A DNA stretch of 48,028 nt from Clostridia bacterium. GTDB lineage: Bacteria; Bacillota; Clostridia; Oscillospirales; Acutalibacteraceae. The position numbers and the translations under genes were made by a program. Under the pieces are notes generated by a model. That model worked only from the letters and a program-made list of their open reading frames with translations. It was not told where the DNA came from and ran no database searches. This document shows positions 15,102 through 23,108 of the stretch, one piece after another (positions within the stretch are counted from its first letter, which is position 1; each line of letters opens with the position of its first letter). The stretch covers positions 1 through 48,028 of the forward strand of contig JAFRUA010000021.1 of assembly GCA_017434855.1 (NCBI GenBank), written 5' to 3'.

Positions 15102-16172
15102 ATGATCTATGAAGCAAAAGCATTCGGTGCGACCATTGAAGAGGCCCGTGCAAACGCCATCGCCGCGCTGAACGCACCCGAAACCGCAGACATCCACACG
15201 GAAGTGCTTGCGATGCCGGTCAAAAAGGTGCTTGGTCTGTTCGGCGGAAAAAAGGCCGAAGCCAGAGCGTTCTATGAAGTTCCCGACGCACCGGCGAAGA
15301 AGGACCTGTCCAAAAAAAGCGCCGCGCCCAAGGCCGACGCACCCGTGAAGAAAGACCAGAAGCCGCAGCAGAAAAAGCAGGCAGACAAAAAGCCGGAGCA
15401 AAAGGCCAAAGCCCCGCAGGCGCCAAAGAACGAACCGAAAAAGCCGGACGCCCCGAAGGCGGAGCCGAAAAAGGCCGAGGCGCCCCTTGCGCCGGAAGTG
15501 CGCACGCCGATTTCGATCGAAGGCAAGCCCGGCGTCATGGCGGCTGCCGCCTACCTCATCAAAATCGTTGAGGGCATGGGCGTTGCCAAGGCAAGCGTCG
15601 AGCCTTTCCTGCTGGCAGACAACGAAGTTCTGCTGGAGCTGGACTGCGGCGAGGATTACGGCATCGTCATCGGCCGCCGCGGCGAAACGCTGGATTCCAT
15701 CCAGTACCTGACCCGCCTGGTCGCCAACAAGGTCAAGACCGACGGCGAGTATTCCCGCATCTCTGTCAACGTCGGCAACTATCGTGAAAAGCGCAAAACC
15801 ACGCTGGCGAACCTGGCGCGCAAGAACGCGGACAAGGTTCTGAAGTATGGCCGCGACTTTAAGTTTGAGCCGATGAATCCCTATGAGCGCCGCATCATCC
15901 ACACAACCGTGCAGGAGATCGAAGGCGTCACCTCGCACTCTGTGGGCAGCGATGAAGCGCGCCGCGTGGTCATCACGCTGGCAGACGGCGTCAAGCCGTC
16001 TCACCCGTCCAAGGGCGGCGGCAATCGCGGCAATCGCGGCGGCAACAACCGCAATCGCGGCGGACGCGGCGGCAATCGCGGCCCCAGACCGCAGCAGACC
16101 ACAGCGCCGACCCGTGCGCCGAAAACCGACGCCGGCGCAGAAGGCTTCTCGCTGTACGGCAAGCTGAACTGA
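15102..16172 (+). CDS. jag: RNA-binding protein KhpB/Jag
   Basis: 356 residues in four parts: Jag_N (1-50, IYEAKAFGATIEEARANAI, LGLFGGKKAEA), a long Lys/Ala/Pro linker (~60-130), KH domain (~150-230, with GxxG in VIGRRGETLDSIQYL) and R3H (~240-300, YERRIIHTTVQEIEG, SHSVGSDEARRVVI). KhpB binds many RNAs with KhpA and influences cell division and elongation in other Gram-positives. Unusual here is an RGG-type tail (~302-335, repeats of GGNRGNRGG / NRNRGGRGG), which could add RNA binding or phase-separating behaviour. Last gene of the rpmH unit; a terminator follows. Confidence 0.93.
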   Translation: MIYEAKAFGATIEEARANAIAALNAPETADIHTEVLAMPVKKVLGLFGGKKAEARAFYEVPDAPAKKDLSKKSAAPKADAPVKKDQKPQQKKQADKKPEQKAKAPQAPKNEPKKPDAPKAEPKKAEAPLAPEVRTPISIEGKPGVMAAAAYLIKIVEGMGVAKASVEPFLLADNEVLLELDCGEDYGIVIGRRGETLDSIQYLTRLVANKVKTDGEYSRISVNVGNYREKRKTTLANLARKNADKVLKYGRDFKFEPMNPYERRIIHTTVQEIEGVTSHSVGSDEARRVVITLADGVKPSHPSKGGGNRGNRGGNNRNRGGRGGNRGPRPQQTTAPTRAPKTDAGAEGFSLYGKLN

Positions 16173-16186
16173 TTCGATTTGGAAAA

Positions 16187-16222
16187 GCAAAAGACCACTT
16201 GCAGGGATGCGGGTGGTCTTTC
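16187..16222 (+). terminator. Terminator after jag
   Basis: AAGACCAC/GTGGTCTT stem followed by TCTGTGT. Confidence 0.7.
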
Positions 16223-16227
16223 TGTGT

Positions 16228-16625
16228 AATTCGGAATTCGGAATTATGAATTCGGAATTGCGGTCGCGGGGAACAGAGCCGCAACGGTTTTGTTTCGTCC
16301 GCGAAGAAAAGCGGCGATCCATCGGAACAGCGTAGATTTTATGGGCTGCGCGCCGTGATTGCAGGATCGGCACATCTTGCGCAGCAAAGCACACCGGAAT
16401 TCCGAATTGCGGTCGCGGGGAACAGATGCACCATCCTGAAATTGTACTCACGAAAGAATCGTGCAGACAGCCAGGAACACTTTGATCAGAATGCAAATCC
16501 GGCGGTTTTATTCTAATGAACATACTTGTTGCAGTATCCGGGCTTTCTTCGCGGCACAGATCTGACGGTTGCCGGAATGTATGGCGCGACATCAATTCCG
16601 AATTCCGCATTCCGAATTCCGAATT
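16228..16625. repeat. Repeat element A, with AATTCGG-type inverted terminal arrays
   Basis: The 32-base array 16228-16259 and the array 16594-16625 are reverse complements at 29 of 32 positions. Inside the left array lies GCGGTCGCGGGGAACAG (16260-16276), repeated at 16409-16425 after a third short array (16396-16408), so a complete 230-base unit (16396-16625) seems to lie inside or next to a second left end. Near the right end is GCTTTCTTCGCGGCA (16542-16556) plus CTGACGGTT and GGCGCGAC, all shared with element B. No gene is visible. It fills the gap between jag and dapB. Confidence 0.7.
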
Positions 16626-16660
16626 AAAAACAGGGCGTCGCTTTATCAACGCCGCCCTGT
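16626..16660 (-). terminator. Terminator after dapB
   Basis: Minus-strand ACAGGGCG/CGCCCTGT stem followed by TTTTAATTC, directly abutting repeat element A. Confidence 0.8.
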
Positions 16661-16694
16661 TGTCTGTTCTTTTTTGCGTACCCCGCACGAAATC

Positions 16695-17435
16695 TTATTC
16701 AAAGATGTCGTCCATATTGTAAAGGCCCGGTTCTTTGCCGCACAGGAATTTTGCCGCGGTCAGCGCGCCTTCCGCAAAGAGGGCGCGGTTTTCGGCCTCG
16801 TGCCGCAAGGTGACGACCTGAGAGCCGGTGGCAAAGATGACCTCGTGCGTGCCGACCTCGCTGCCCATGCGCAGGGAGTGAATGCCGATCTCGTTGTCCG
16901 TCCGTTTGCCGTTTTCGTGCCGGCCGATGTTATAGGTGCTTTCGGGCCGGACGGATTTGATCGCGTCGGCCAAAAGCAGCGCCGTGCCGCTGGGAACGTC
17001 CAGCTTCTGGTTGTGGTGCGCCTCCACGATCTCGATGTTTGCGTCCGGCAGGGCCTTGGCCGCGATCTTTGCGAGGCAAGACACCAGCGCCACACCCAGC
17101 GACATGTTGCCCGAGCGGAACACGGGGACTTCCTTCGCCGCGTCGTCCGCAGCAGCCAGCTCCGCTTCGGTCAGGCCGGTCGTCGCGATGACCAGCGGCA
17201 AACCGCGCCGCACCGCATAGGCGCACAGCGCCGGAACCGCCGTGTGGTGGGAAAAGTCGATGATGATGTCGGCGTCGCCGGTGAATTCGTCGATGCTCTG
17301 ATAGCGGTTCTGCGCTTCGTCAAGGGTGAATTCCGCGCTGACATAGGCCGCGACGGTGTGTTCGCCGCTTTGTTCGATCAGGCCGCACAGCACGGTTCCC
17401 ATGCGCCCGCCGGCGCCGTTGACAATGATCTTCAT
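16695..17435 (-). CDS. dapB: 4-hydroxy-tetrahydrodipicolinate reductase
   Basis: 246 residues. NAD(P)H-dependent second step of the lysine/diaminopimelate branch. Contains the Rossmann motif VNGAGGRMG at residues 4-12, IDFSHHTAVPALC, the E..HHNQKLDVPSGTA active-site segment with the catalytic His pair and Lys, and GSEVGTHEVIFA. Start set at MKIIVNGAGG with AAGGGG upstream; the longer frame is unsupported. It follows dapA by 11 bases and shares its lysine-controlled leader. Confidence 0.95.
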   Translation of the reverse strand: MKIIVNGAGGRMGTVLCGLIEQSGEHTVAAYVSAEFTLDEAQNRYQSIDEFTGDADIIIDFSHHTAVPALCAYAVRRGLPLVIATTGLTEAELAAADDAAKEVPVFRSGNMSLGVALVSCLAKIAAKALPDANIEIVEAHHNQKLDVPSGTALLLADAIKSVRPESTYNIGRHENGKRTDNEIGIHSLRMGSEVGTHEVIFATGSQVVTLRHEAENRALFAEGALTAAKFLCGKEPGLYNMDDIFE

Positions 17436-17446
17436 GCCGCCACCCC

Positions 17447-18337
17447 TTACACAGGCAGGTCCTGATCGCGCATGCACTGCAGCAAAACGGCCTCGTGCGC
17501 CGGCTCCATCGGCGTCAGCGGCAGACGGACATAGTTCTCGCAGAAGCCGAGCGCCGCCATCGCCGCCTTGACCGGGATGGGGTTGACCTCGCAGAACAGC
17601 GCCTTGATGAGTTCAAACATGTCGCACTGCATCGCCATCGCGCCCTTGACGTCGCCGGCAAAGTACTTGTCGCACATCTCAACGGTCTTTTTCGGCAGCA
17701 CGTTGGACAGCACCGAGATGACGCCCTTGCCGCCGCAGGCCAGCAGCGGAACGATCTGGTCGTCGTTGCCGGAATACAGGTCCAGCTTGTCACCCACGAG
17801 GGCCATGGTCTCCACGATCTTCGCGATGTTGGAGTTCGCCTCTTTGATGCCGGTGATCATCGGGTGGTCCGCCAGGCGGGCATAGGTCTGCGGTTCGATG
17901 TTGACGCCGGTGCGGGACGGGACGTTATAGAGGATGACGGGCTTGGTGCTTGCGTCCGCAATGGCGGTGAACATCGCCACCAGACCGTTCTGGGTCGCCT
18001 TGTTGTAATACGGCGTCACGACCAGCATGGCGTCATAGCCGATCTCACAGGCGTACTTTGTCAGGGAAATGGCATACGCCGTGTCGTTGGAACCGGTGCC
18101 GGCAATGATGGGCACGCGGCCGTTCACCACCTCGGCGGCAAACTTCAGCGCCGCGCGGTGCTCTTCGTCCGACAGGGTGGACCCTTCGCCGGAGGTGCCG
18201 CAGATGACCAGCGCGTTGATGCCCTCGGCGATCTGCCATTCGATGACCTCTTTGAACTTGGGATAATCCACGCCGTTCTCGTTCAGCGGGGTGATGAGCG
18301 CGGTGGCTGCGCCCTGGAATACGGGTTCTCTTTTCAT
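17447..18337 (-). CDS. dapA: 4-hydroxy-tetrahydrodipicolinate synthase
   Basis: 296 residues. Condenses pyruvate with aspartate semialdehyde, the first committed step to diaminopimelate and lysine. TIM-barrel signatures: FQGAATALITPLNENGVDYP, GTSGEGSTLSDEEH, VVTPYYNKATQ with the active-site tyrosine, ILYNVPSRTGV and ITGIKEANSN with the Schiff-base lysine. Start at MKREPVF, preceded by AAAGGAG. Behind a lysine riboswitch and terminator and followed by dapB, so expression should fall when lysine is abundant. Confidence 0.96.
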   Translation of the reverse strand: MKREPVFQGAATALITPLNENGVDYPKFKEVIEWQIAEGINALVICGTSGEGSTLSDEEHRAALKFAAEVVNGRVPIIAGTGSNDTAYAISLTKYACEIGYDAMLVVTPYYNKATQNGLVAMFTAIADASTKPVILYNVPSRTGVNIEPQTYARLADHPMITGIKEANSNIAKIVETMALVGDKLDLYSGNDDQIVPLLACGGKGVISVLSNVLPKKTVEMCDKYFAGDVKGAMAMQCDMFELIKALFCEVNPIPVKAAMAALGFCENYVRLPLTPMEPAHEAVLLQCMRDQDLPV

Positions 18338-18362
18338 TTTGAACACTCCTTTTCGAATCAAC

Positions 18363-18387
18363 AAAAAATGACCGAGGTCCGGCCATT
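18363..18387 (-). terminator. Terminator of the lysine riboswitch
   Basis: Minus-strand AATGGCCG/CGGTCATT stem followed by TTTTTTG, between the aptamer and dapA. Confidence 0.8.
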
Positions 18388-18417
18388 ATAAGAAGACGTG
18401 GTTCCCCACGATGCATC

Positions 18418-18590
18418 AATTATAATAGCACTCCGCAGAATACTCTGCGACAGTCGCCCGGATCTTATTCCGTGCGCCCAGGGGGCCGTTCGCCTGACCG
18501 CCTTCGGCGACTTCCCCTTTCCCCAGCGCAGACCGTGCGAAGGTCCGTCTGTGCGCGGGTACTGATGAAAGGTCGCGCCTCTATCTAATT
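18418..18590 (-). promoter_or_regulatory. Lysine riboswitch (L box)
   Basis: Reading the minus strand: AATTAGATAG (P1), AGGCGCGACC, CAGTA, GGGGAAAGGGGAAGTCGCCG, AAGG, CTGGGCG, GACTGTC, and GGAGTGCTAT closing P1 with TATAATT. These are the conserved core blocks of the lysine aptamer in the right order. It lies between the dapA promoter and the terminator at 18363-18387, so lysine binding should favour termination. Confidence 0.92.
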
Positions 18591-18633
18591 GTTGTATTCA
18601 ATTTTCGCCTCCGCGTATGGAAGCGTTGCTATT

Positions 18634-18662
18634 AGCATATCATGTTCCGACGCGCTTGTCAA
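18634..18662 (-). promoter_or_regulatory. dapAB promoter
   Basis: Minus strand TTGACA (18657-18662), 17-base spacer, TATGCT (18634-18639). Confidence 0.75.
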
Positions 18663-18720
18663 GATTTTTGGTGATTTTTATCAAATATTTTTTTGATTTT
18701 TTGTTTAAGGTGGTGAAGCT

Positions 18721-19473
18721 GTGTTCATTGCAGTCACATTTTTGCCAAAGGATGCGCCCGCTTCCCGCCGCAAACAGCAGGTGCAGCCGCAATTGCTGCG
18801 TGTGCCGGTGCCGGGCGCGTTTTCGTTTTACCGCCTGACCGTGCCCGGTGCGCCGTGTACTGCTGGGTGGAACGCTGTGCGCAAGGCGGCGTCTTTGCTG
18901 CGCCTGCCGCTGCTGCTGCCTAAAGGGGTGGCCGCGCCGCCCGGGCTGCCGGTTGTTTGCGGTACGGCGTATCGGTCAGGGCTGCTTTTGAACGGTATGG
19001 CAAAGGCATTGCCGGCCCTTGCCCCGGCGGGGGCGCGCATCACGGTGCTTGACGACGGCGGCGCCTTGGCGCAGCGCATCGCCATTCTTGCGCCGTTTGC
19101 CCGGGCGCTGACCGTGGTGACCCGGCGGCCGCAGAATTATTGCGCCGCCCAAAGCGACCTGATGGCGCGGTTCGGCGTGTCGCTGCCGGTGTATCGCAAA
19201 GCGGCAGACGCGGTGTTTGACTGCGGCGTTTTGTTTGCGCCGGACGCGGCAGCGGTTCCGCTGGGGTATGCGGGGCTGGTGTTCACGCTGGAGCGGCAAA
19301 GCTTTTTGAACGCAACGGTCTTCACCTGCAAAAGCGTGGCTCTGCCGGCGCCGTATGACGCGCTACGCCCGGACGGGACCGACCCGAACCGCTTTGCCGC
19401 CGCGCTGGTCGAACGGTGCCGGGCACGGCTGCCGGAGGATTTGACGGCGGAGGTTGAAACAATGGACAATTGA
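18721..19473 (+). CDS. Unrecognised protein with a Rossmann-like middle
   Basis: 250 residues from a GTG start after AAGGTGGTGAA. No signal peptide. The middle (residues ~100-170: ARITVLDDGGALAQRI, ALTVVTRRPQNYCAAQ, LMARFGVSLPVYR) alternates beta and helical segments as in nucleotide-binding folds, but no glycine-rich loop is clear. GC-rich and codon-biased like its neighbours, so it is likely a real host gene. The last residues (METMDN-like end) and the stop codon are read from a GAGAATGGAGAATT-type repeat array, so the original C-terminus may have been altered. Divergent from dapA. No function is claimed. Confidence 0.6.
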   Translation: MFIAVTFLPKDAPASRRKQQVQPQLLRVPVPGAFSFYRLTVPGAPCTAGWNAVRKAASLLRLPLLLPKGVAAPPGLPVVCGTAYRSGLLLNGMAKALPALAPAGARITVLDDGGALAQRIAILAPFARALTVVTRRPQNYCAAQSDLMARFGVSLPVYRKAADAVFDCGVLFAPDAAAVPLGYAGLVFTLERQSFLNATVFTCKSVALPAPYDALRPDGTDPNRFAAALVERCRARLPEDLTAEVETMDN

Positions 19474-19488
19474 GAATGGAGAATTTTT
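19460..19488. repeat. Short GAGAATGGAGAATT-type array
   Basis: CAATGGACAATTGAGAATGG continues into AGAATTTTT. Same unit type as the arrays at 47448-47482 and 47874-47892. It supplies the stop codon of the gene at 18721. No matching inverted array was found nearby. Confidence 0.6.
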
Positions 19489-19568
19489 ATTGAAAAGCGA
19501 TGCGTCCTTTTACGGAAAAAGCAGACGGTATGGAGGAACCGGACGAAGCGGGTCCGGCGCTTTTGATC

Positions 19569-19745
19569 TTATTCGGTGACACGCACGACAAAACTGCTTG
19601 TAAAGCCGTGCCAGTGGACCCAGACGCGGGTGTCGCCCGGCGCCACCGGTTCACTCGGCGGGAAGTCGCCGCCCGCGATCTTCGGCGCAAAAAGCTGTTC
19701 AAGGCTGAACACAAAAAGCATCGATGGCTGCTTGCTGATAATCTC
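19569..19745 (-). pseudogene. Remnant: C-terminal Ig-like end of a paralogue of the propeller protein
   Basis: A 58-codon open frame, minus strand, ending GDTRVWVHWHGFTSSFVVRV-TE. The motif order GG-x-F-P ... G-x-TRV...W.G....F.V.V matches the C-terminus of the protein at 5993 (GGRMFPVGEGSTRVFFNWNG, then FLVKV). GC-rich, unlike the AT-rich remnant it is fused to. There is no start, so it is a gene fragment. Confidence 0.55.
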
Positions 19746-20249
19746 TTAATTTGATAGGATCAGATTTAGGTTGCTTAGCCTCCTCTCGTTTCCTTTCAAC
19801 AACAGCCAGAATATTTTTTGAGCAGATACAGTGTAATCATATACTGTCACATGCGGATTGGAATCAGTCCATAACGCATTGAATTCTGCGCATTCATCTT
19901 CAATGCTCTCTGAATCTGATGTTAACCAGCTTTTAATAATGCGAACTTTTTCATAATTATTCTGATAACCATTTACACTTGAATTTGAAGACCCATAAAA
20001 AACAATCGTGTTGCCATCAAAATTCTCCAGAATACCTGGTTTGTCATGATAAATTCCAGAACCGTTTGTGACTGCAATCTTAATATCCAATGTACCGTTA
20101 GCAATTAGAGAGGCCAACAATTGAAGGTTCGCATCGTCTAGCTCTTTGATACCTTCTATGAAATTCCGCTCAAATGCGCAGGCAATGATTTCTTCACGCT
20201 TTTTATAGCCGATGGTACCTGATAAATTTCTATACGTTTTGGTTCGTTT
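19746..20249 (-). pseudogene. Remnant of a helicase with N-terminal PLD-like domain
   Basis: 168 codons without an ATG at the 5' end, bounded by stops. The sequence ALIANGTLDIKIAV-like, IYHDKPGILENFDGNTIVFY, GSSNSS and NYEKVRIIKSW is that of the phospholipase-D-like domain that precedes DEAD/SNF2-type helicase domains in many restriction and phage-defence proteins (HxK in YHDK, then GSSN). All helicase motifs are missing and the end (KIFWLLLKGNERR...) appears frame-shifted. The DNA is AT-rich compared with its surroundings, suggesting acquired DNA that has since decayed. Confidence 0.6.
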
Positions 20250-20301
20250 TTAGAAGCAAAAAAAATCTCTTACCAATTGCGAGTAGCGCATGATTTCAGC
20301 A

Positions 20302-20330
20302 TTGACGACGCCTCCATAAACTGCTATAAT
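20302..20330 (+). promoter_or_regulatory. Promoter of the GH3 gene
   Basis: TTGACG (20302-20307), 17-base spacer, TATAAT (20325-20330), 34 bases before the start codon. Confidence 0.85.
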
Positions 20331-20363
20331 ATTTTTGTATTCTTTTCAAAAAGGGTTGTTATT

Positions 20364-22847
20364 ATGAAAACTACGCCAGAAATCCGTGCACGTGCAGAAG
20401 CGCTCGTATGCCGGATGACCACAGAGGAAAAGCTCAATATCATCGTTGAAACATCCGAAGCAATCGAGCGTCTCGGCATTCCGAAGTATTATCACGGCAA
20501 TGAGGCGCTGCACGGCGTCGTTCGTCCGGGACACTTTACGGTGTTCCCGCAGGCGATCGCGCTGGGCGCGATGTTTGACGACGCTTTTCTGGAAACAATC
20601 GCCGATGCCATTTCGACGGAATCCCGTGCGGCGTACTTTGACGGTCCCGTGGATGCTGACGACCTTTGGGACAGAGAGGGACGGTATAACGGTCTGCTCG
20701 CATTCTGGTCGCCCAATCTGAACCTTGCGCGCGACCCGCGCTGGGGTCGAACCGCGGAGACCTACGGGGAAGATCCGTTCCTTGCGGGAAAGAACGGCGC
20801 AGCTTTCGTGCGCGGTTTGCAGGGGAAGGATCCCCACTACCTGAAAGCCATTGCCACACCGAAGCATTTTACCGCAAACAACGAGGAACACAACCGGTTT
20901 TCGTGCAACGCAGTCATGCGTGAAAAATCCTTGCGCGAATACCATCTTGAACCGTTCAGAATGGCGGTGCAGGAGGGCGGATGCGAAGCCGTCATGGGTG
21001 CGTACAATGCGGTCAACGGCACACCCTGCCACGCAAACCGCCGCCTGCTTACAGATATTTTGCGCGGTGAATGGGGCTTCGACGGTTACGTTGTTTCGGA
21101 CTGCAGCGGCGTCGCGGCAATCTTTGAAGATCATAAGTATACAGCGACGTTGGCGGATGCCGCTGCGGCGGGGCTGAATGCGGGTGTTGACCTTGAATGT
21201 GACGGTTCCGCGGAATATCAAAACACCTATACGGCCTTCTTGGGTGAATGCCTTGCTGACGGAAGGATCACACAGGAACGGCTGGATGAAGCCGTGTGCA
21301 GAGTGTTGGCCGCAAGAATAAAGGTGGGCCAGTTCGACGCACAGGAAAAACTGCCATGGCATACGCTGAAGCAGGATGCGATCGGCTGTGAAGCGCATCG
21401 AAAACTCGCCTATGAAGCGGCGGTCAAATCGGCGGTGTTGCTGAAAAACAACGGTGTGTTACCTTTGAAAAGCGGTACGAAGCTCGCCGTCGTCGGCAAT
21501 AACGCCGCCTGCGTCCAGTTCGGCGATTACAGCGGAAAGCCACGCAATACGCCCGTATCTCCTGCGGCAGGCATCTGTGCCATCGCGGGTGACGACGCGG
21601 AGCTGATCCCGTGGCAATGGGAAGCCGATACAGACGCGTTTGTTCCGGTTCCCGCCTCTGCGCTTTCCTTCGGCGGAAAGCCCGGCGTTCAAGGCAGCTA
21701 TTACGATAATGCCTGTTTCATTGGTCTGCCGACAAAACGCACGGACGAAAGCATTGACTTTTCGTGGGCTGATCAGGCGCCCGATCCCATCATCAAAACG
21801 GCGGAATTCTCTGTGATGTGGCGCGGAACGATTACACCGCCGATCAATGGCGAATATCTCTTTTCGGTACAGTTTTCCGGCAGCGCCAAATGCTGTCCGC
21901 CGGAATTCAGCATCGACGGTCTGGACGTTGCCCCCGATGAGCCATTGATTTTGCGTGCCGGAGAACCGGTTTCCTTCCTGCTTCGTTACCGGAAGAATCA
22001 GGGATCGCCGTCTGTGCGGCTGATGTGGAAAAGGCCGAAGTTGACGCCGGACGCCTTGTTTTCTCGGGAAGTGGAGGCGGCAAAAAAGGCCGAGGCCGTC
22101 GTCGCGGTCATAGGCCTGGGTACACAGTATGAGCGGGAGGGTAAGGACAAAACGGATCTTTCTCTTCCGCCGGAACAGATTTCGCTTTTACAGGCGATCC
22201 GGAAGGTCAACAAGAATCTGATTGTTGTTCTGGAAAACGGAAGCGCGCTGTCAATCCCGTGGATCGCCGAACATGCCGCAGCAGTGCTGGAAATCTGGTA
22301 TCCCGGCGAACAGGGCGGAGCGGCGCTTGCCGATCTGCTGTACGGAGAGGTCTCACCCTCCGGCAGACTGCCGATTTCATTTCCGGAAAGCACGGATGAT
22401 CTTCCCGCGTTCGACGATTACGAGATGTCACACGGCAGGACATACATGTATGCGAAAACACCACCGCTTTACCCGTTCGGCTTCGGTCTCTCTTATACGC
22501 GCTTCGTCTACTCTGCTATGCGTAGAACCGGAGCGGGCGCGGCCGTCACAGTGACGAATGTCGGCGGCATGGAGGCGGACGAGGTCGCACAGCTCTATAT
22601 TGATTCTGCCGGCCTGCCCGATCAGCCCCAATTGAGGCTCAAGGGCTTTCAGCGAATTCATCTGAAGCCGGGCGAATCCGGTGAAGTCTTTTTCACTCTG
22701 ACAGATGAGAGCTTTTCACTGTTTGATTCTTCTGGAAAGCGCCGCCTGATTCCCGGAAAGTATACCGTGTATATCGGCGGCGGGCAGCCTGATGCCGAAA
22801 CACAGAGGCTTCTGTTTGAAATTGCTTCCAGTTCTTTCTTGGACTGA
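20364..22847 (+). CDS. GH3 family beta-glycosidase with PA14 insert
   Basis: 827 residues from MKTTPEIR (AAAGGG upstream). Cleaves beta-glucosides, xylosides or similar from non-reducing ends. N-terminal TIM barrel with KHF (167-169), GAYNAVNGTPCHAN and the nucleophile Asp246 in DGYVVSDCSG; the C-terminal alpha/beta sandwich starts near residue 355 (SAVLLKNNGVLPLK). A PA14 domain (~445-575, WRGTITPPINGEYLFSVQFS) is inserted in the sandwich, and a fibronectin-III-like end (~715-827) closes it. No signal peptide, so probably cytoplasmic. Codon use is a little less GC-rich than in the nearby housekeeping genes. Monocistronic between gene remnants and a terminator. Confidence 0.93.
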   Translation: MKTTPEIRARAEALVCRMTTEEKLNIIVETSEAIERLGIPKYYHGNEALHGVVRPGHFTVFPQAIALGAMFDDAFLETIADAISTESRAAYFDGPVDADDLWDREGRYNGLLAFWSPNLNLARDPRWGRTAETYGEDPFLAGKNGAAFVRGLQGKDPHYLKAIATPKHFTANNEEHNRFSCNAVMREKSLREYHLEPFRMAVQEGGCEAVMGAYNAVNGTPCHANRRLLTDILRGEWGFDGYVVSDCSGVAAIFEDHKYTATLADAAAAGLNAGVDLECDGSAEYQNTYTAFLGECLADGRITQERLDEAVCRVLAARIKVGQFDAQEKLPWHTLKQDAIGCEAHRKLAYEAAVKSAVLLKNNGVLPLKSGTKLAVVGNNAACVQFGDYSGKPRNTPVSPAAGICAIAGDDAELIPWQWEADTDAFVPVPASALSFGGKPGVQGSYYDNACFIGLPTKRTDESIDFSWADQAPDPIIKTAEFSVMWRGTITPPINGEYLFSVQFSGSAKCCPPEFSIDGLDVAPDEPLILRAGEPVSFLLRYRKNQGSPSVRLMWKRPKLTPDALFSREVEAAKKAEAVVAVIGLGTQYEREGKDKTDLSLPPEQISLLQAIRKVNKNLIVVLENGSALSIPWIAEHAAAVLEIWYPGEQGGAALADLLYGEVSPSGRLPISFPESTDDLPAFDDYEMSHGRTYMYAKTPPLYPFGFGLSYTRFVYSAMRRTGAGAAVTVTNVGGMEADEVAQLYIDSAGLPDQPQLRLKGFQRIHLKPGESGEVFFTLTDESFSLFDSSGKRRLIPGKYTVYIGGGQPDAETQRLLFEIASSSFLD

Positions 22848-23108
22848 CGTTTAATAATATCATTTTCATTTTTTACTCCACAAATCCCAATTTGCTGTGT
22901 CCGCTGCAGTACATCCTCGCGGACATAATGGCTTGCGCTGCAGGCTTTCCGTCTCTGTGGTGCCCTTGCTGCAAAGCCAAAATATGCAAGCCTCAAAAGA
23001 TCATTGATTTTCACACACAAAAGGCGACGGGTCGAACGGTCCGCCGTCTTTTTGTTTTTCCGGAACCGGTTCCGGCTTTGATCGGTTTCTCTGTGCACCA
23101 AAAGCCGA
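22848..23108. other. Convergent intergenic region
   Basis: Between GH3 (rightward) and a secreted protein (leftward). Contains the two-way terminator 23026-23053. Short open frames here are Cys-rich or basic and unlike real proteins; none is supported by a ribosome site. Confidence 0.4.
23026..23053. terminator. Two-way terminator between GH3 and the secreted protein
   Basis: GACGG/CCGTC stem with inner GG...CC pairs, T-run on the plus side and a T-rich stretch on the minus side. Confidence 0.65.

Noticed and set aside
16228-16625. Possible CRISPR-like array because of repeated AATTCGG units
   Set aside because: Units are 7 bases without spacers and no cas genes are present; arrays are inverted ends of an element.
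15096-16688. 530-codon minus-strand frame opposite jag and repeat A
   Set aside because: Antisense of the Lys/Ala-rich and RGG parts of jag plus repeats; no ribosome site.
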